DNA of 64,000 nucleotides from positions 94,328-158,327 of the forward strand of contig JADJPJ010000021.1 in assembly GCA_016713325.1 (NCBI GenBank), given 5' to 3'. Position numbers and translations under genes: made by a program. A model generated the notes under the pieces. The model made no database searches. It was not told where the DNA came from and saw only the letters and a list, made by a program, of their open reading frames with translations. Below are positions 1 to 10,923 of the stretch, piece after piece; position 1 is the stretch's first letter; each line of letters starts with the position of its first letter. This stretch comes from Candidatus Flexifilum affinis (GTDB lineage: Bacteria > Chloroflexota > Anaerolineae > Aggregatilineales > Phototrophicaceae).

Positions 1-1847
1 GTAAAACGGAGAGACATCGACTGGCCTGCCCGGATAGCTGGCGTATCCAGCACCAGGTCGCTGTACACAAAGCGTGTGTAGCTCAGGCCAAAACCAAACG
101 GGAAGAGCGGTTCCTGGGTCGCATAGCGGTAGGTTCGACCGGTCATGTCGTAGTTCTCGAACGGCGGAAGCTGCTCCAGAGATTTCGGGAAGGTCAGCGG
201 CAGCTTGCCTGATGGAACCACGTCACCAAACAACACGTCAGCTAATGCTTTGCCGCCTTCCTGGCCCGGATACCAGACATATACAATTGCCTGCACCATG
301 TCCTCTAGATCCCCGAGAGCAATCGGACTGCCGCCGGTGAGTACAAGCACCACCTTTGCTCCACCCTGCACCAGTCGATGTACGTACTCGACCTGCACCG
401 GAGGCAGAGTGATTTGCGTACGATCGCCCTGATCATCCGACATGGTGGCATCGCCTTCTTCGCCTTCCAGCAAGGGCGAGAGTCCCATGCATGCAATGGT
501 CACGTCGGCGGTTTGCGCTTCGACCAGGGACCAATCCTTCAACTCGGACTCCTGCGTGAGCGGACACCCGGGGCGGTACCCCAGCCCGACTGCCTCTGGT
601 ACACGGGCGACAATTCCCTGCATGAAGGTGGTCAGGGACTCGTTCAGGCCATAGTAGTTGCCAAGCAGTACGTCGACGCTGGCAGCATTCGGTCCGACCA
701 GCAGAATTCTTCGCGCCTGCTCACCGATCGGCAGGATATTCCCACTGTTCTTCAGCAGCACAATCGACTTCAATGCAGCTTCGTAAGCGAGCTGCCGATG
801 TTCAGGGCTGCCTACAACGCTAAGGGGAAGTGCCGTGTACGGAACATCCTCAGGTGGATCAAACATGCCGAGCTTGAAACGGGTCGCGAGGGTGCGTCCC
901 AGCGAACGATCAATATCTGCTTCGCTGATCAAGCCGCGATCAATCGCTTCGCCAAGATGATCATAAGTGCAAATGCAGCTCAGGTCACAGCCCGCCTTGA
1001 GCGCTAACGCAGCGCTTTCGACGACATCGTTGGTCACATGGTGACCCTCATGGATATCGGTCAGTGCACCGCAGTCCGAGACGACATGTCCCTGGAAGGC
1101 CCAGTCACCCCGCAGTGTCTTGACCAGCAGCATCTGGCTTGCACAACAGGGTTCATCGTTGGTGCGGTTATACGCGCCCATGACGGCTTCAACATTGGCC
1201 TCAGTGACCAGCTTTTTGAAAGCCGGGAGATACGTCGCATTCAAATCCCGCAGCGAGACCTTCGCGTTAAAGGTGTGACGCAGCTTCTCTGGTCCGCTGT
1301 GCACCGCGAAATGCTTGGCGCACGCCGCTGTCTTAAGATACTTCGGATGATCACCTTGCAGCCCACGCACATAGGCAGCCCCCATTTCGCCGGTAAGGAA
1401 TGGGTCCTCACCCCAGGTTTCCTGCCCGCGACCCCAGCGCGGATCACGGAAGATATTCACATTCGGTGACCACATGGTGAGCCCCTGGTAAATCCCGGTA
1501 GAACCGTTGCGCCGCATCGTTTCGTGGAATTTGGCACGGGCTTCATCGCCAACCGCCGAGGCAATCTTCTGGACGAGTTCCGGGTCCCAGGTTGAGGCCA
1601 TACCAATCGCCTGAGGGAATACCGTGGCGCGACCATTCCGGGCGACGCCGTGCAGCGCCTCACTCCAATAGTCGTATGCCGGGACGTTCAAACGTGGGAC
1701 CGCCTGAGCCGGGTTACGCATTTGCCCGATTTTCTCAGCGAGTGTCAACTGCGAAAGCAGATCCTGGACGCGTTCGGCAATTGGACGCGATGGGTCCAGA
1801 TACACAACCGACGATCCAGCAGGTTGGGTCAAGGGGGACTCAATCAT
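1..1847 (-). CDS. GH3 beta-xylosidase/beta-glucosidase, C-terminus beyond window
   Basis: Reading the minus strand from an ATG at 1847 gives about 615 uninterrupted codons to the window edge, so the C-terminus is missing. It hydrolyses terminal beta-xylosyl or beta-glucosyl residues from oligosaccharides. Seen: YDYWSEALHGVARNG near residue 55, PNVNIFRDPRWGRGQETWGEDP near 125, KHFAVHSGPE near 175, and VVSDCGALTDI near 255, whose Asp is the GH3 nucleophile position. The second domain carries GLSPLLEGEEGD near 430, a usual site of the acid/base Glu. The SDCGA form and WSEALHG are typical of the beta-xylosidase branch. No signal peptide is visible, suggesting a cytoplasmic enzyme acting on imported oligosaccharides. 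It follows the rhamnosidase gene on the same strand after a 730-base gap, so it probably has its own promoter. Confidence 0.88.
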   Translation of the reverse strand, partial: MIESPLTQPAGSSVVYLDPSRPIAERVQDLLSQLTLAEKIGQMRNPAQAVPRLNVPAYDYWSEALHGVARNGRATVFPQAIGMASTWDPELVQKIASAVGDEARAKFHETMRRNGSTGIYQGLTMWSPNVNIFRDPRWGRGQETWGEDPFLTGEMGAAYVRGLQGDHPKYLKTAACAKHFAVHSGPEKLRHTFNAKVSLRDLNATYLPAFKKLVTEANVEAVMGAYNRTNDEPCCASQMLLVKTLRGDWAFQGHVVSDCGALTDIHEGHHVTNDVVESAALALKAGCDLSCICTYDHLGEAIDRGLISEADIDRSLGRTLATRFKLGMFDPPEDVPYTALPLSVVGSPEHRQLAYEAALKSIVLLKNSGNILPIGEQARRILLVGPNAASVDVLLGNYYGLNESLTTFMQGIVARVPEAVGLGYRPGCPLTQESELKDWSLVEAQTADVTIACMGLSPLLEGEEGDATMSDDQGDRTQITLPPVQVEYVHRLVQGGAKVVLVLTGGSPIALGDLEDMVQAIVYVWYPGQEGGKALADVLFGDVVPSGKLPLTFPKSLEQLPPFENYDMTGRTYRYATQEPLFPFGFGLSYTRFVYSDLVLDTPAIRAGQSMSLRF

Positions 1848-2578
1848 CTCTATTCTATCCTTGTGAAGGTTCAAAGTGCATTATCTACACTTAGCATGTC
1901 GGCTATGGGAGCTTGAAAGCCGGTTGCTTTCCATCAAGATACATGATTGTCAGAATCAGCGAGAGTTGCGGGGGTGGCAAAGTCCTGTAGGGGATACTTA
2001 AGCCATCTGTGTATGACTTTTCTGGTATCGCTCCGCGAAACGCTTCCTGACATCGTGGCCTTTTCCTAAGGAAGTACTGCAAATTCTCACGAGAAACATG
2101 GGTCACGATGTCGACAAGTTGTTTTGGGAGATTTACCAGGCTCTTGCGCACTTTGTGTGAAGATGAAAGTTTGCTCCGATTTCGAATGGCACAATTGAGA
2201 AGGATTTCTACTATCCGAATCTTGTCAAAGCACGCACTTTGATCTGGCAAGGGTTTAGTGGACACAAAGAGTGTCACGCCACGTGAGGCTGCTCAAGCGC
2301 GGCGGGGCCGGCGCAGCGGCTTGGCCTGTCCACCCGGTCGTTCTATAACTCCCATCGCTCGGAAGCGATCGTCGCTGAACCATGCTATCTCACGACGCCG
2401 CTCACCTGGAGCAACCACAAGCGGATGCTTCCTCCGCCTGCGATGGCGAAGCGGATCGGGCTGGACACACGAGGCAGGTTCATTGAGGATGAGACCGGCA
2501 AGCGCTATCCAGCGCCGATCGGTGTCTCGCAGCGGCTCATGCCACAGGGGAGGCACATCCTGCTGTATGAACGGACGA
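1848..2578. other. gap between GH78 and GH3 genes, possible gene remnants
   Basis: No convincing gene lies here. A minus-strand frame at 1903-2277 (124 codons) holds a stretch LPKQLVDIVTHVSRENLQYF that resembles the recognition helix region of Crp/Fnr regulators, but no effector domain is present and the DNA is more A+T-rich than its surroundings. A plus-strand frame from about 2320 to 2712 stays open but matches no family I recognise, and its end overlaps the rhamnosidase antisense. The region may be a decayed insertion. The promoter of the GH3 gene should lie just right of 1847. Confidence 0.35.
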
Positions 2579-5500
2579 TCAGCCGCTACTGGTATCCGCA
2601 GAATGGCGGCGAAATGAGCTCGGGTCACCTGCGATTACCTCGACCTCACACTCCTCAGGCGCATCATAGGAAATCTCCAGATGCCCGTCCAGCACACGCC
2701 ACGACACACTGATTACACCATGTTGCGTTGGCACCGTACCGGCAGCCCACTGGAGATTGAACGTCTTAGGCGCAATGCGGACTCGTCTGTAGCCAGGCGC
2801 CGTCGGCGTGACGCCCAACACCTGCGTCGAAAGAAAATAAGCTGGGGCCGCCGACCATCCGTGGCACAGACTGCGGCTCCAGTGCCCACTGCTGACGTCT
2901 CCAGGGAAAGTCTCCCAGAAAGTGGTCGCCCTTTTTCAAGCATGCGATTCCACTGTTCACGCAGGATCCCGAAGGGCGTCTTCAGAGTAGTCCTGCTCGA
3001 AGAGCGCGTGCAGCGTAAAAAACAGAAACCATGGGCTTCCCACCGGCACGACCTGATCGGGGCTGCCGAAGCGGGCGTGCCACGAACTGCTGCCCATGAA
3101 CTGCCCGGTCTTGGCTGCCAGCACAAGTCGCATGACCGCTTCATGACGCTCGGGTGGCACGGCGCCGCAGAGGAGCACGAGCGTGTTGGTTGGTTCACTG
3201 ATACGCTGCTTGTTCTGGAACTCCGCCAGACTCACTGCGGGCAGGTCCAGACGCGCGCAGCGCTGGATGTATCGTTCATAGGCCCATGCGTCGCGTATCG
3301 TGTCGACGTAGCCCTGGTACTGATCCGACCATCTGTAGTGGTTGACGGCGGCACGCAGCCTCTGCGCAAGCGATCGATATTCGCTGCCCTGCTCAGGCAT
3401 CTCAAGGAGATCGGCCATATTGGCAGCATAATCCAGGGATTGCGCAAGCAAGACCGAGTTGCTGATTGCCTCGCCATAACTTTCGTGATCCTGTGCCGCC
3501 CAATCCACCAGGTTCCATACCTCTGGAATGTCAAATAGTCCGCGCGCATTGATGAAACCTTCACAGCGACGCAGGCATTCACGGATGTCACTGAAGTAGT
3601 CGGCGAGCGCATCCACGTCGCCAACGTTCAGATATTGCTCCCAGGCCATCCAGATCCACAGGAACGTCCACATCGGTATCTCGTTGAACCACCCGCTCAC
3701 TACGTGCGACGCGGTCAGATGTGGTCGCAGTGCATGCAGGTGGGGCGGTATCACCCGTTTCATTTCTTCCGAGAGAGACTGGCCGGCGAGCCGGATGCAG
3801 CGGTCGGTCAGATCGTATGCGCCAAAGGCGACGGCGTTCACCAGAGCGCTGTTGCGTGCAGCACCGACCCAGTAGACTTGCTCGTAGGCCGGGCAATCGA
3901 CATAGGTATCCAGCATACAGAGCTGCACGGTATAGGCAGCGACATTCCAGATCTTGGTGAGCGTTTCGTCGGAACAGGCGAAACTTCCTCTCGCTTCAAC
4001 CGGATAGGTGGACAGGAGGGTGCTGACGCTGCGAATATACAGCGGGCGCGAGAGGTTGCGAAACGTCAGCGACGCATAACGATATCCCCGTCGTTGATGT
4101 GACGTGAACGTCTGAATCCCCTCCCGGCAGATGTAACGGAAGCTATTGCGGAGGTTCTGAGTCCAGAAGATGCCTGTACCATCGATGGCTTCAAAGAAGT
4201 TGGCGTCCAGGATAGCGCCTTCGCCCGCGCTGAGCTCGATCTGGAAAAAGCCGATGAGCTCACGACCGAAGTCGATCACCACGTGAACGTCACCATCCGG
4301 CTGCGGATTAATCGTCGTCCAATTCCCATTGTCGTGGAGCAGTGCTTCAGGTGTGAGCGCAGGTACGGGGCGTGGGCCAGACAGAACTTCGCGCGGCGTG
4401 GGCAGGCTGATATCGGCGGAGCAGAACCCACCGTCGATCGCGTAGTACCTCTGAGCGATCGTCAATGAGGCGATATCTGGCTGGTGGGCGGAAGCAGGGA
4501 TGCCAATCCAGGCATCTCCTTCTGGCAATGTATCCAGTGATGCGGCCGCCCAGCGTTCATCGACCTGACCTGTCAATTCATTCAGGGGCGCTATCAGTAC
4601 CCAGGCTGCATCCTTGACGAAACGGTCCGCGGAGAACCGGAGCGGGACTTCGCACTCAAACAGAAACGATGGCCATTCCGTGTCTCGCGTCATGACCAGA
4701 TTGGGTCCCTGGCGCAGCGTGAATTCGACTGGCTTGCCGGTGACGTCCAGCATCGTGACGCGATCAGCACGCTGATTGTTGATCCGAAGCGCCAGCGCTT
4801 CGTAGTTGGGAAAACTGTGGACCCATACCTGGCATTCACTAGGGGCATAAATCTCAGAGAAGAGGATCGATCCGCGTTCACCGGGCGGGGCGCTACGGAG
4901 TCCGGTTCGCATATTGCCGTTGAGCTCACGCAGATCAAGCGTCCACGTTGTGCCCGTACGCGGGCGGGCCAACTCCACCGCCTTCACCTGTACCGGGGCG
5001 ACTCGGTCTTCCGTCAGAAAGGGGATCGAACGCTGTTCCAGACGGGTCCAGGGTTCGCAGCCGACCAGGCCTACCTCGATGGCATTGTCCCACGCCGCGG
5101 CATCAAAACCCGGCTGATCCCAGGCTCGCGCTTCAAGCCGCGCATCATACTGCTCTTCATACTCGAGTTGGATGGAGATGCGCGGCGCCATGGCGCTGAA
5201 GGCGCTGCAGCGCGAGGTTTTCCAGCGCGAATCTGACGGTAATCGGGTGATATTGCCGTGCGAGTCCTCAAAAACGATTTCGCAGAGAAACCCCGCCCGC
5301 CCTCGGATGTACATCATGGTGTGATCGGCCAGGTGGTTCGCTAGAACGGCGAGGCTGTTCTGGTCACCTGGTCGCAAGTATGGCGTGAGATCATAGACGT
5401 CGTAGCTGTAGGAGAAGGGGAAGCTGCGCGCCGGCCCGCGTCCAATGAACTGCCCGTTGACACTACATTCATATCGCGAGTCGGCGGTAATCAGCAGGGT

Positions 5501-5623
5501 CGCGCGACGGAGATCGGTTGGGATGCTCAGGTCGCGACGGAAGTAGCGCCAGATGTTGTGGGGAGCCGAATCGTCCTCTCCCCATAGCCACTGGGCGGAC
5601 GGTGAAAAAGCGTGAGAGTCCAT
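2579..5623 (-). pseudogene. GH78 alpha-L-rhamnosidase, two frameshifts near 3' end
   Basis: Removes terminal alpha-L-rhamnose from oligosaccharides. I start it at ATG 5623 (MDSHAFSPSAQWLWGEDD), with AAAGGAC upstream. The N-terminal beta-sandwich (WRYFRRDLSIP, YECSVNGQFIGRGPARSFP) is followed by the six-hairpin catalytic domain with DCPAYEQVYWVG. The main frame stops at 2957 after residue ~889. The missing end continues in two other frames: ILREQWNRMLEKG, then TTFWETFPGDVSSGHWSRS and GYRRVRIAPKTF down to a stop at 2579. The breaks lie at about 2967-2974 and at a G run near 2930. The truncated product would lack the TTFWE segment, which by family knowledge holds the proposed general base. The VYWVGAARN segment has Ala where relatives usually have Asp (GDARN). 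No signal peptide. Last gene of the operon starting at 13500. Confidence 0.85.
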
Positions 5624-5694
5624 CTGGAAAGTCCTTTGCTGAACTGGAAAAACTCCTGATGGAGCGGATAAGTTGACGACGTTTGCCGCTGGCT

Positions 5695-8283
5695 TCAGGC
5701 GCTTTTCAGCGCAACAGAGTCCGCCTGAATGCTCAGCGTACAAGTGATGGTCTGGTTTTCTGCCCGGAAATGAGCCTTCGCCAGATCGTTCACGATGATC
5801 TCACAGGGTCCGTCCGGAAGTCCGACGATCTGAAGCTGCACGTCGAATGGTGCGGAATATGGGGTAGGCAGTGCCGCCAGAGGATTGACGACATTTACCT
5901 TGAGTACCCGGTCGGTCAGGGTGAAACCTCCTATGACGATGCCATCGACGCCGACAGCAATGTCGCGCTTGACATCAATGTACGCACCGCCGAGCTGCCG
6001 CATGGCATCCGCTGCCCCGCAGAGCCCGGCAACCTCTCCCCAACTGGCATCCGTACGCATGGTCGACTGCGGAAACCCTTCATGGTCGATGTTTTCCGGG
6101 CCGAGACCATAGGGGAAATTGGGAAAAGAGTATATTGCGTTGGCAACGTGGAGCGGATGATTGACGAGTGTCAGCCCGGCGCGAGCAGAAGCGATGCCTC
6201 GCTCGATAAGATCCTGCCTGCCCAGCAATTGGCCGTAGGAAATCTGGATGTCGGCGAATTCACCTTGACGGGCATCCAGCCAGGCGGCGTCCCCGTTATC
6301 GGTGTTCCATCCGCCGAAGGCATAGGCTGTCACAATGAAGTGAGGGTGCCAAACTGCCTGAAAGACCAGCGCATAGTCGAGGACTTGCTCGCCGAATTCC
6401 AGGTAGGCGCGATCGCCAGTCGCACGGTAGAGCGCTGCGAAACCTTCGGCAGCCCAGATCATGGAGAGCGTACCCCGTGGTTCCTGATGCTGATAGCTGT
6501 CGTAGAAATCCATCGGCTTGGAGCCACACGAGAAGAAACATTCCGTATCGAGCCAGCGCTGCCGGGGTAGAATCTCCCGCGTGATGAACTCCGCACTGGT
6601 TTCGGCGGCTCTGAGATAGGTGCTATCACCGGTTGCTGTATAGAGGTCGGCCAGAAACCAGACGTGAACGCCACTTTCGCCATTGAATCGCAGATGCGCA
6701 TTTGGCTGCAAGTCCGCGCTGAACCAGGCCGGCATGCAGCCGTTCTCATCCATGTGCGCCACGATAAAATCTGCGTAGCGTCGAACGTATGGGAGGATCC
6801 TCGGATCGGTTTCGCAGAGGCGGTAGTAGCGCAGCAGGTGCGCGGCCGTCTTGCTCATGGAGGCCATGTGGTAACTGGTGGCGTCATCGGCGAAATACCG
6901 GTCACAGAGCAGCCCGGTACGCTCCGGATCGAGATCGGTCGGCGGTTCCCAGTGGTTGTTCTGCCAGCGACGGCTGTGGAATCGATAGATCGTTGGAAAC
7001 AGTCCTTCGTGCTGCGGCGCGGCGAGAGCCAGATTCACTGCCCGGCGGGCTTTTTCAATCAAGCTGTCTTCATGCAGCCGACGGCCCCACCAGTGCAGGG
7101 CAACGGCATCGCGCACATTGTTCCAGAACATGGTATTGCCGATGAGGTCATACCACTGCGGGGCATTGTTCCGGTAACCTCCTACCGGATGGCCATCCAG
7201 ATCCCATTCGAGCCAGGAGGGGAGGTCGGGATAGCCGGGCGGCGCCCGGTGCGCTGCCATACGCTCGCCGGCTTCCAGCGCGACCTCAGAGCCCAGGTAG
7301 GCGAAACTGGCCGGGTAACAAACTCGCGCGTAGTCATCGAGCGGCATAGCCTGTGGACGGGGATGACGGAAATACCTCCGGCCATACCGCTCCCACTGGT
7401 AACGGGTGATGCGCTGATACCCCCGGAAGGGAGGCGTGCTGGCGCTCAGAAAAAGATCGAACGCATACCGGACCGTGTTTGATTCCAGCTCCCGCACCAT
7501 CGTCCCGTCACTGGGATGTCGCCAGTGCATATGATGTGTCGCAGTCGCATCGATGATTCCGTATGCGACTAATGGTCTTTCGGTCCAGCCGGATTCCATC
7601 AGCAGATCCAGCGCAGTGGGCATCGTCACTTTGCTGTGGTCAAAGGGAACAGAGAATGCGTTCCCGGTAGCAACCTGCCGGGCCCCATGCGCGACAACCG
7701 TGTACTGGTTGATGAAGTCTAAATCCGGTACCAGCGCCATGAAGCGTGTCTCATGTTGAAGCATGATCGCAGGGGATTCAAACACGCGATCCCCAACCAC
7801 GTCATCGGCCGCGAACTTAAGTGCGGGCGAGTGAATGAACTCCGGTTCGCCGTCCACTTCGAACGTGTAGGGCGAGAGCGCGTATTCCAGGAGGGGCGGT
7901 GAGCCGGTCAACGTGACCGTCACTTCAACATGAACATGATCGGCGTCCTCGGCCAGAGTGATGGTCTGTTGGACGCGGTGGCTGCCGATCTCCCCTGAGA
8001 GGATGAGTGAAGCCCCGTCATTGCTGCGCACAATTTCCTGAACCGTGCTGAGTCCGTCAGAGACCAGCAGGCGGTATTCAGGCGCCAGGCTCGAATCATA
8101 AAGCGGGGAAGCACCATCGGGTCGGCCTGGAGACGGCCTGAATGAAGCTGCGATCAGTACCCAGGCACTCCCGTCACGTGCAAAGAACTCCTGGTCGACG
8201 CCCTTATCTGTCTTTATGCAGCGCACTTTGATGAGCTGGTTTGCGATTTCTGTGACCGTGCCATTTTGCATCACGCTGCTCAT
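5695..8283 (-). CDS. uncharacterised ~860-aa six-hairpin-like protein (paralogue B)
   Basis: I do not recognise a named family. The 862-aa product has a beta-rich N-terminal third and an alpha-helical repeat region from about residue 330 to 730, with short motifs typical of (alpha/alpha)6 toroids: [80 protein letters not shown] and [21 protein letters not shown]-terminal beta domain ends the chain. It is a clear paralogue of the protein at 10924-13500, sharing AAPQ-EG-FPT, RRYADF and E-FFSC. No signal peptide. The start at 8283 lies inside the 3' end of the GH116 gene; an ATG at 8271 is an alternative. Sitting between GH116 and GH78 genes, it may act on the same glycan, but the activity is unknown. 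Confidence 0.8.
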   Translation of the reverse strand: MSSVMQNGTVTEIANQLIKVRCIKTDKGVDQEFFARDGSAWVLIAASFRPSPGRPDGASPLYDSSLAPEYRLLVSDGLSTVQEIVRSNDGASLILSGEIGSHRVQQTITLAEDADHVHVEVTVTLTGSPPLLEYALSPYTFEVDGEPEFIHSPALKFAADDVVGDRVFESPAIMLQHETRFMALVPDLDFINQYTVVAHGARQVATGNAFSVPFDHSKVTMPTALDLLMESGWTERPLVAYGIIDATATHHMHWRHPSDGTMVRELESNTVRYAFDLFLSASTPPFRGYQRITRYQWERYGRRYFRHPRPQAMPLDDYARVCYPASFAYLGSEVALEAGERMAAHRAPPGYPDLPSWLEWDLDGHPVGGYRNNAPQWYDLIGNTMFWNNVRDAVALHWWGRRLHEDSLIEKARRAVNLALAAPQHEGLFPTIYRFHSRRWQNNHWEPPTDLDPERTGLLCDRYFADDATSYHMASMSKTAAHLLRYYRLCETDPRILPYVRRYADFIVAHMDENGCMPAWFSADLQPNAHLRFNGESGVHVWFLADLYTATGDSTYLRAAETSAEFITREILPRQRWLDTECFFSCGSKPMDFYDSYQHQEPRGTLSMIWAAEGFAALYRATGDRAYLEFGEQVLDYALVFQAVWHPHFIVTAYAFGGWNTDNGDAAWLDARQGEFADIQISYGQLLGRQDLIERGIASARAGLTLVNHPLHVANAIYSFPNFPYGLGPENIDHEGFPQSTMRTDASWGEVAGLCGAADAMRQLGGAYIDVKRDIAVGVDGIVIGGFTLTDRVLKVNVVNPLAALPTPYSAPFDVQLQIVGLPDGPCEIIVNDLAKAHFRAENQTITCTLSIQADSVALKSA

Positions 8284-10915
8284 GAGTACCCCTTATGCAC
8301 GTCCACGCCTGCTCGTCGATCTCAACCGAAACACTGCCGCCCGCCCGTACCTTCTGCCGGTTGGCAAAAACGATCCTGCCCGCCTGCAGTTGGAAAGCCA
8401 CTTCCTGGCCATCGATTCGTACCTGGCGCACATTGCCTGTCACGACGAGCGACCCGAGGGAGAGCTCCCCGTAGAGCACACGGAGCTGGCGGGTCGTCGC
8501 AGTCTGAACGAAGTCGCCCCAGCCCGAGTCGAGTGACCAGAAAAACTGGGCACTTCCCGAATCGAGAGGCAGAAAACCGATCTCCCCCTGGACCATGTCG
8601 AACTGAAAGCCTGAGAAGGTGTTGAGCAGGGCGTAGCTGGCCAATGCGCGCGAGTAGTTGCTGCCGCATTCAATCTCGTTCCAGGGGTTGCGTCGTTCGC
8701 CGTCGAACCGTGCCCGAATCGCGGCAATGCAGGTCATGCCTTCGTCCACGAGGCCTGCCTGAATCATATGGATGGCAGTCGCGTACTCGAACCCGGTCAT
8801 CGTTTCCTGAGAATAGGGAAGGGGGATCATCGGCTTGCGTCGCCCCTGAGGCCAGGCGCAGATCACCGTTCCGGCTTCGTCGTTGATCGTGTACAGCCGC
8901 CAGGGGTTGTACTCATCCTTCATGGACTTCTTGTAGTTGTAACGATAGGTGGCGGCCAGTGTTTCCTTGACCTGCGCGCGGTCGAAAATGTCGCCCAGTC
9001 CATACAGATTGGCATGCCACTGCGCAGTCACCGTATCGATGTCGCAGCCTTCGCCGATCTGATATTTGAGTTCACCGTGTTCTTCACTCCAGTAGAGGTC
9101 GGTGGCGGAGTCGCCTTCGCGGTCGAACGACTTCAGCAGGTCCAGATCATTGAGGTCGACGATCTGCCCATAGTACTCGCCGTCGAACAGATTCTGGTCA
9201 GCCCAGGTCTTGCCCCTGGCGAAGATAGCGAGCAGCTCTGTGCTGAACTCGTGTTCGCCCAGGAACTCGGCCATCTCCGCGCCCGCTTTGAGAGCCGCCA
9301 GATAGAACCCGGTCAGCCAGGCATTGGCGCCAAACAGCTCCATGTCGAGCGTGTGGTGTTGACGCCCCCAGAGCACGCCGGTCTTGTCCGGATCCCACCG
9401 GTCCGGGTTGTCCGGACTCCAGGCATATTCGATGGTCCTCTTCACTGCGGGCCAGAGGCTTTTCAGCCAATCGCTGTCGCCGCAGATCTTCCAGTCACGG
9501 TAGGTCTTGAGCACATCGCCGAACTGACCATCGGCGCAGGGGCGGAAGTCGTTGTGGCGCACGCCAAGTGGAAGCTGAATGCGGAAGTGGCTTCCGCCCG
9601 ACGGATCGACGTTGTAGCGATAGTTCGCCGTCCGCATCGATCGTTCCAGCTTCGGAAAGAGAAAGGCGAGCGCCTGCGCATAGTTCCAGACATGCGTGCA
9701 CGAGCCTTCGCAGCATCCTGCAGACTCGCCGACGCCTTCCCATCCGTAGAACGTCCCATCTTCGAGGCGGAGCACCGTGGGACTCTTGAGGACCGACATA
9801 GTCGCCGAGACCGCCTCAACGGCGACGGCAGGCATGCTGCTGGCAAACAGGGTCTCTTTGAACAACAGCGTATCCCGGTAAAGGCGATCCCATTCGCTCA
9901 GAGCATATTGGGCGCTGGTGGATGAAGTGTCCCACTGGGTCGCGTAATAGTTCTTCCAGGCGTTCGTGAGGCCCGCTTTCTCGGCCTTGCCGTCCGCGTC
10001 GGCACTCCAGTAGTTACGGTTGTTGGGGAAGTTCCAGGCGATGACAAAGCGGACGCTCCGCGTCTCGCCCGGTTGCAGCGAAATGTGCGCGGCGAGGTTT
10101 CCGGTATCACGATCATGCCAGCCGCTCGATTTGAACCGCTGCTCCCTCGGATAATGCCGGTTGGTCAGGGGACCGGATTTGATCAGGTCGCGCCAGTAGA
10201 TTTCGAGCGCATCGACCCACAGGCCGCGATACCAGTATTCCTGATAGCTGCAGTTCTCGGCATCGGTCGCAAGCGTGATGTCGCCGTACTCGAAGGCATC
10301 TGGAGCATAATCATCGCTGCGCATGCTGAGCAGATGGAGCCTTCCGCTTTGCGTGACTTCGTTGTAGCCGCCCTTGATGCCAAAGGGATTTGCCAGCGCG
10401 CCGACAATGGTGTAATTCAGAACCTCATCGGTGGTGTTCGTGACCTCGATTTCAAAAAACGCAGCGGGAAGGCCGGAGTCTTTGTCGTTGGTGGGGATGA
10501 ACGGGTTGAATGCCTTCACCCGAACCTGGCCGGGAAAGCTCGGCTCTGAGAAGGTAATCTGCGCGAGAGGATACTCCCCAACGAATTCGATCTGGCTGAA
10601 ATGCGGCATGCCGGCCAGCGTTTCGCGCAGCGGACCCCAGCCAAAGCCCTCGAAAAACCATTTCCGACCGAACAATCCGGTGCGTGACCCACTTAGCTCG
10701 CCATTCAGGACTCGCGCGTCGACCACTTCACCGTTTCGCTCGGCCTTGATTGCGAAGTGCGAAAAGCCGTTTACGCTGCCTTTGTTCGGCTTGTTGAAGA
10801 TCTCCCAGTCGATCAGCCGCCCATTGCCGGCCAGTCCGATGCAGCCTGTCCCGATACCTCCCAATGGGAAGGAGATCTCGTCTGTTTTCTGTTCGGTATA
10901 GAGCGTGTCGGTCAT
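8204..10915 (-). CDS. GH116 beta-glucosidase/beta-xylosidase (GBA2-like)
   Basis: Hydrolyses beta-linked glucosides or xylosides; the 903-aa length is usual for the family. The N-terminal beta-sandwich domain begins [26 protein letters not shown], the GH116 hallmark. The catalytic domain shows [19 protein letters not shown] near residue 400, [18 protein letters not shown] near 530, [21 protein letters not shown] near 650 and [19 protein letters not shown] near 760. The Glu of DMELFG and the Asp of the [10 protein letters not shown] block fall where the nucleophile and acid/base are reported in this family. No signal peptide. The last ~27 codons overlap the next gene by 80 bases and look unlike a natural C-terminus, so a late single-base error is possible. 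Eight bases separate it from the gene upstream. Confidence 0.9.
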   Translation of the reverse strand: MTDTLYTEQKTDEISFPLGGIGTGCIGLAGNGRLIDWEIFNKPNKGSVNGFSHFAIKAERNGEVVDARVLNGELSGSRTGLFGRKWFFEGFGWGPLRETLAGMPHFSQIEFVGEYPLAQITFSEPSFPGQVRVKAFNPFIPTNDKDSGLPAAFFEIEVTNTTDEVLNYTIVGALANPFGIKGGYNEVTQSGRLHLLSMRSDDYAPDAFEYGDITLATDAENCSYQEYWYRGLWVDALEIYWRDLIKSGPLTNRHYPREQRFKSSGWHDRDTGNLAAHISLQPGETRSVRFVIAWNFPNNRNYWSADADGKAEKAGLTNAWKNYYATQWDTSSTSAQYALSEWDRLYRDTLLFKETLFASSMPAVAVEAVSATMSVLKSPTVLRLEDGTFYGWEGVGESAGCCEGSCTHVWNYAQALAFLFPKLERSMRTANYRYNVDPSGGSHFRIQLPLGVRHNDFRPCADGQFGDVLKTYRDWKICGDSDWLKSLWPAVKRTIEYAWSPDNPDRWDPDKTGVLWGRQHHTLDMELFGANAWLTGFYLAALKAGAEMAEFLGEHEFSTELLAIFARGKTWADQNLFDGEYYGQIVDLNDLDLLKSFDREGDSATDLYWSEEHGELKYQIGEGCDIDTVTAQWHANLYGLGDIFDRAQVKETLAATYRYNYKKSMKDEYNPWRLYTINDEAGTVICAWPQGRRKPMIPLPYSQETMTGFEYATAIHMIQAGLVDEGMTCIAAIRARFDGERRNPWNEIECGSNYSRALASYALLNTFSGFQFDMVQGEIGFLPLDSGSAQFFWSLDSGWGDFVQTATTRQLRVLYGELSLGSLVVTGNVRQVRIDGQEVAFQLQAGRIVFANRQKVRAGGSVSVEIDEQAWTCIRGTHEQRDAKWHGHRNRKPAHQSALHKDR

Positions 10916-10923
10916 GATCTGTC

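Noticed and set aside
378..1007. Plus-strand 209-codon frame
   Set aside because: It is the antisense of the GH3 gene, whose minus-strand frame is continuous and shows all family motifs.
5683..6570. Plus-strand 295-codon frame
   Set aside because: Antisense of the 862-aa protein gene; no family features and no ribosome binding site.
8768..9925. Plus-strand 385-codon frame
   Set aside because: Long only because it mirrors the GH116 gene; composition is that of an antisense frame.
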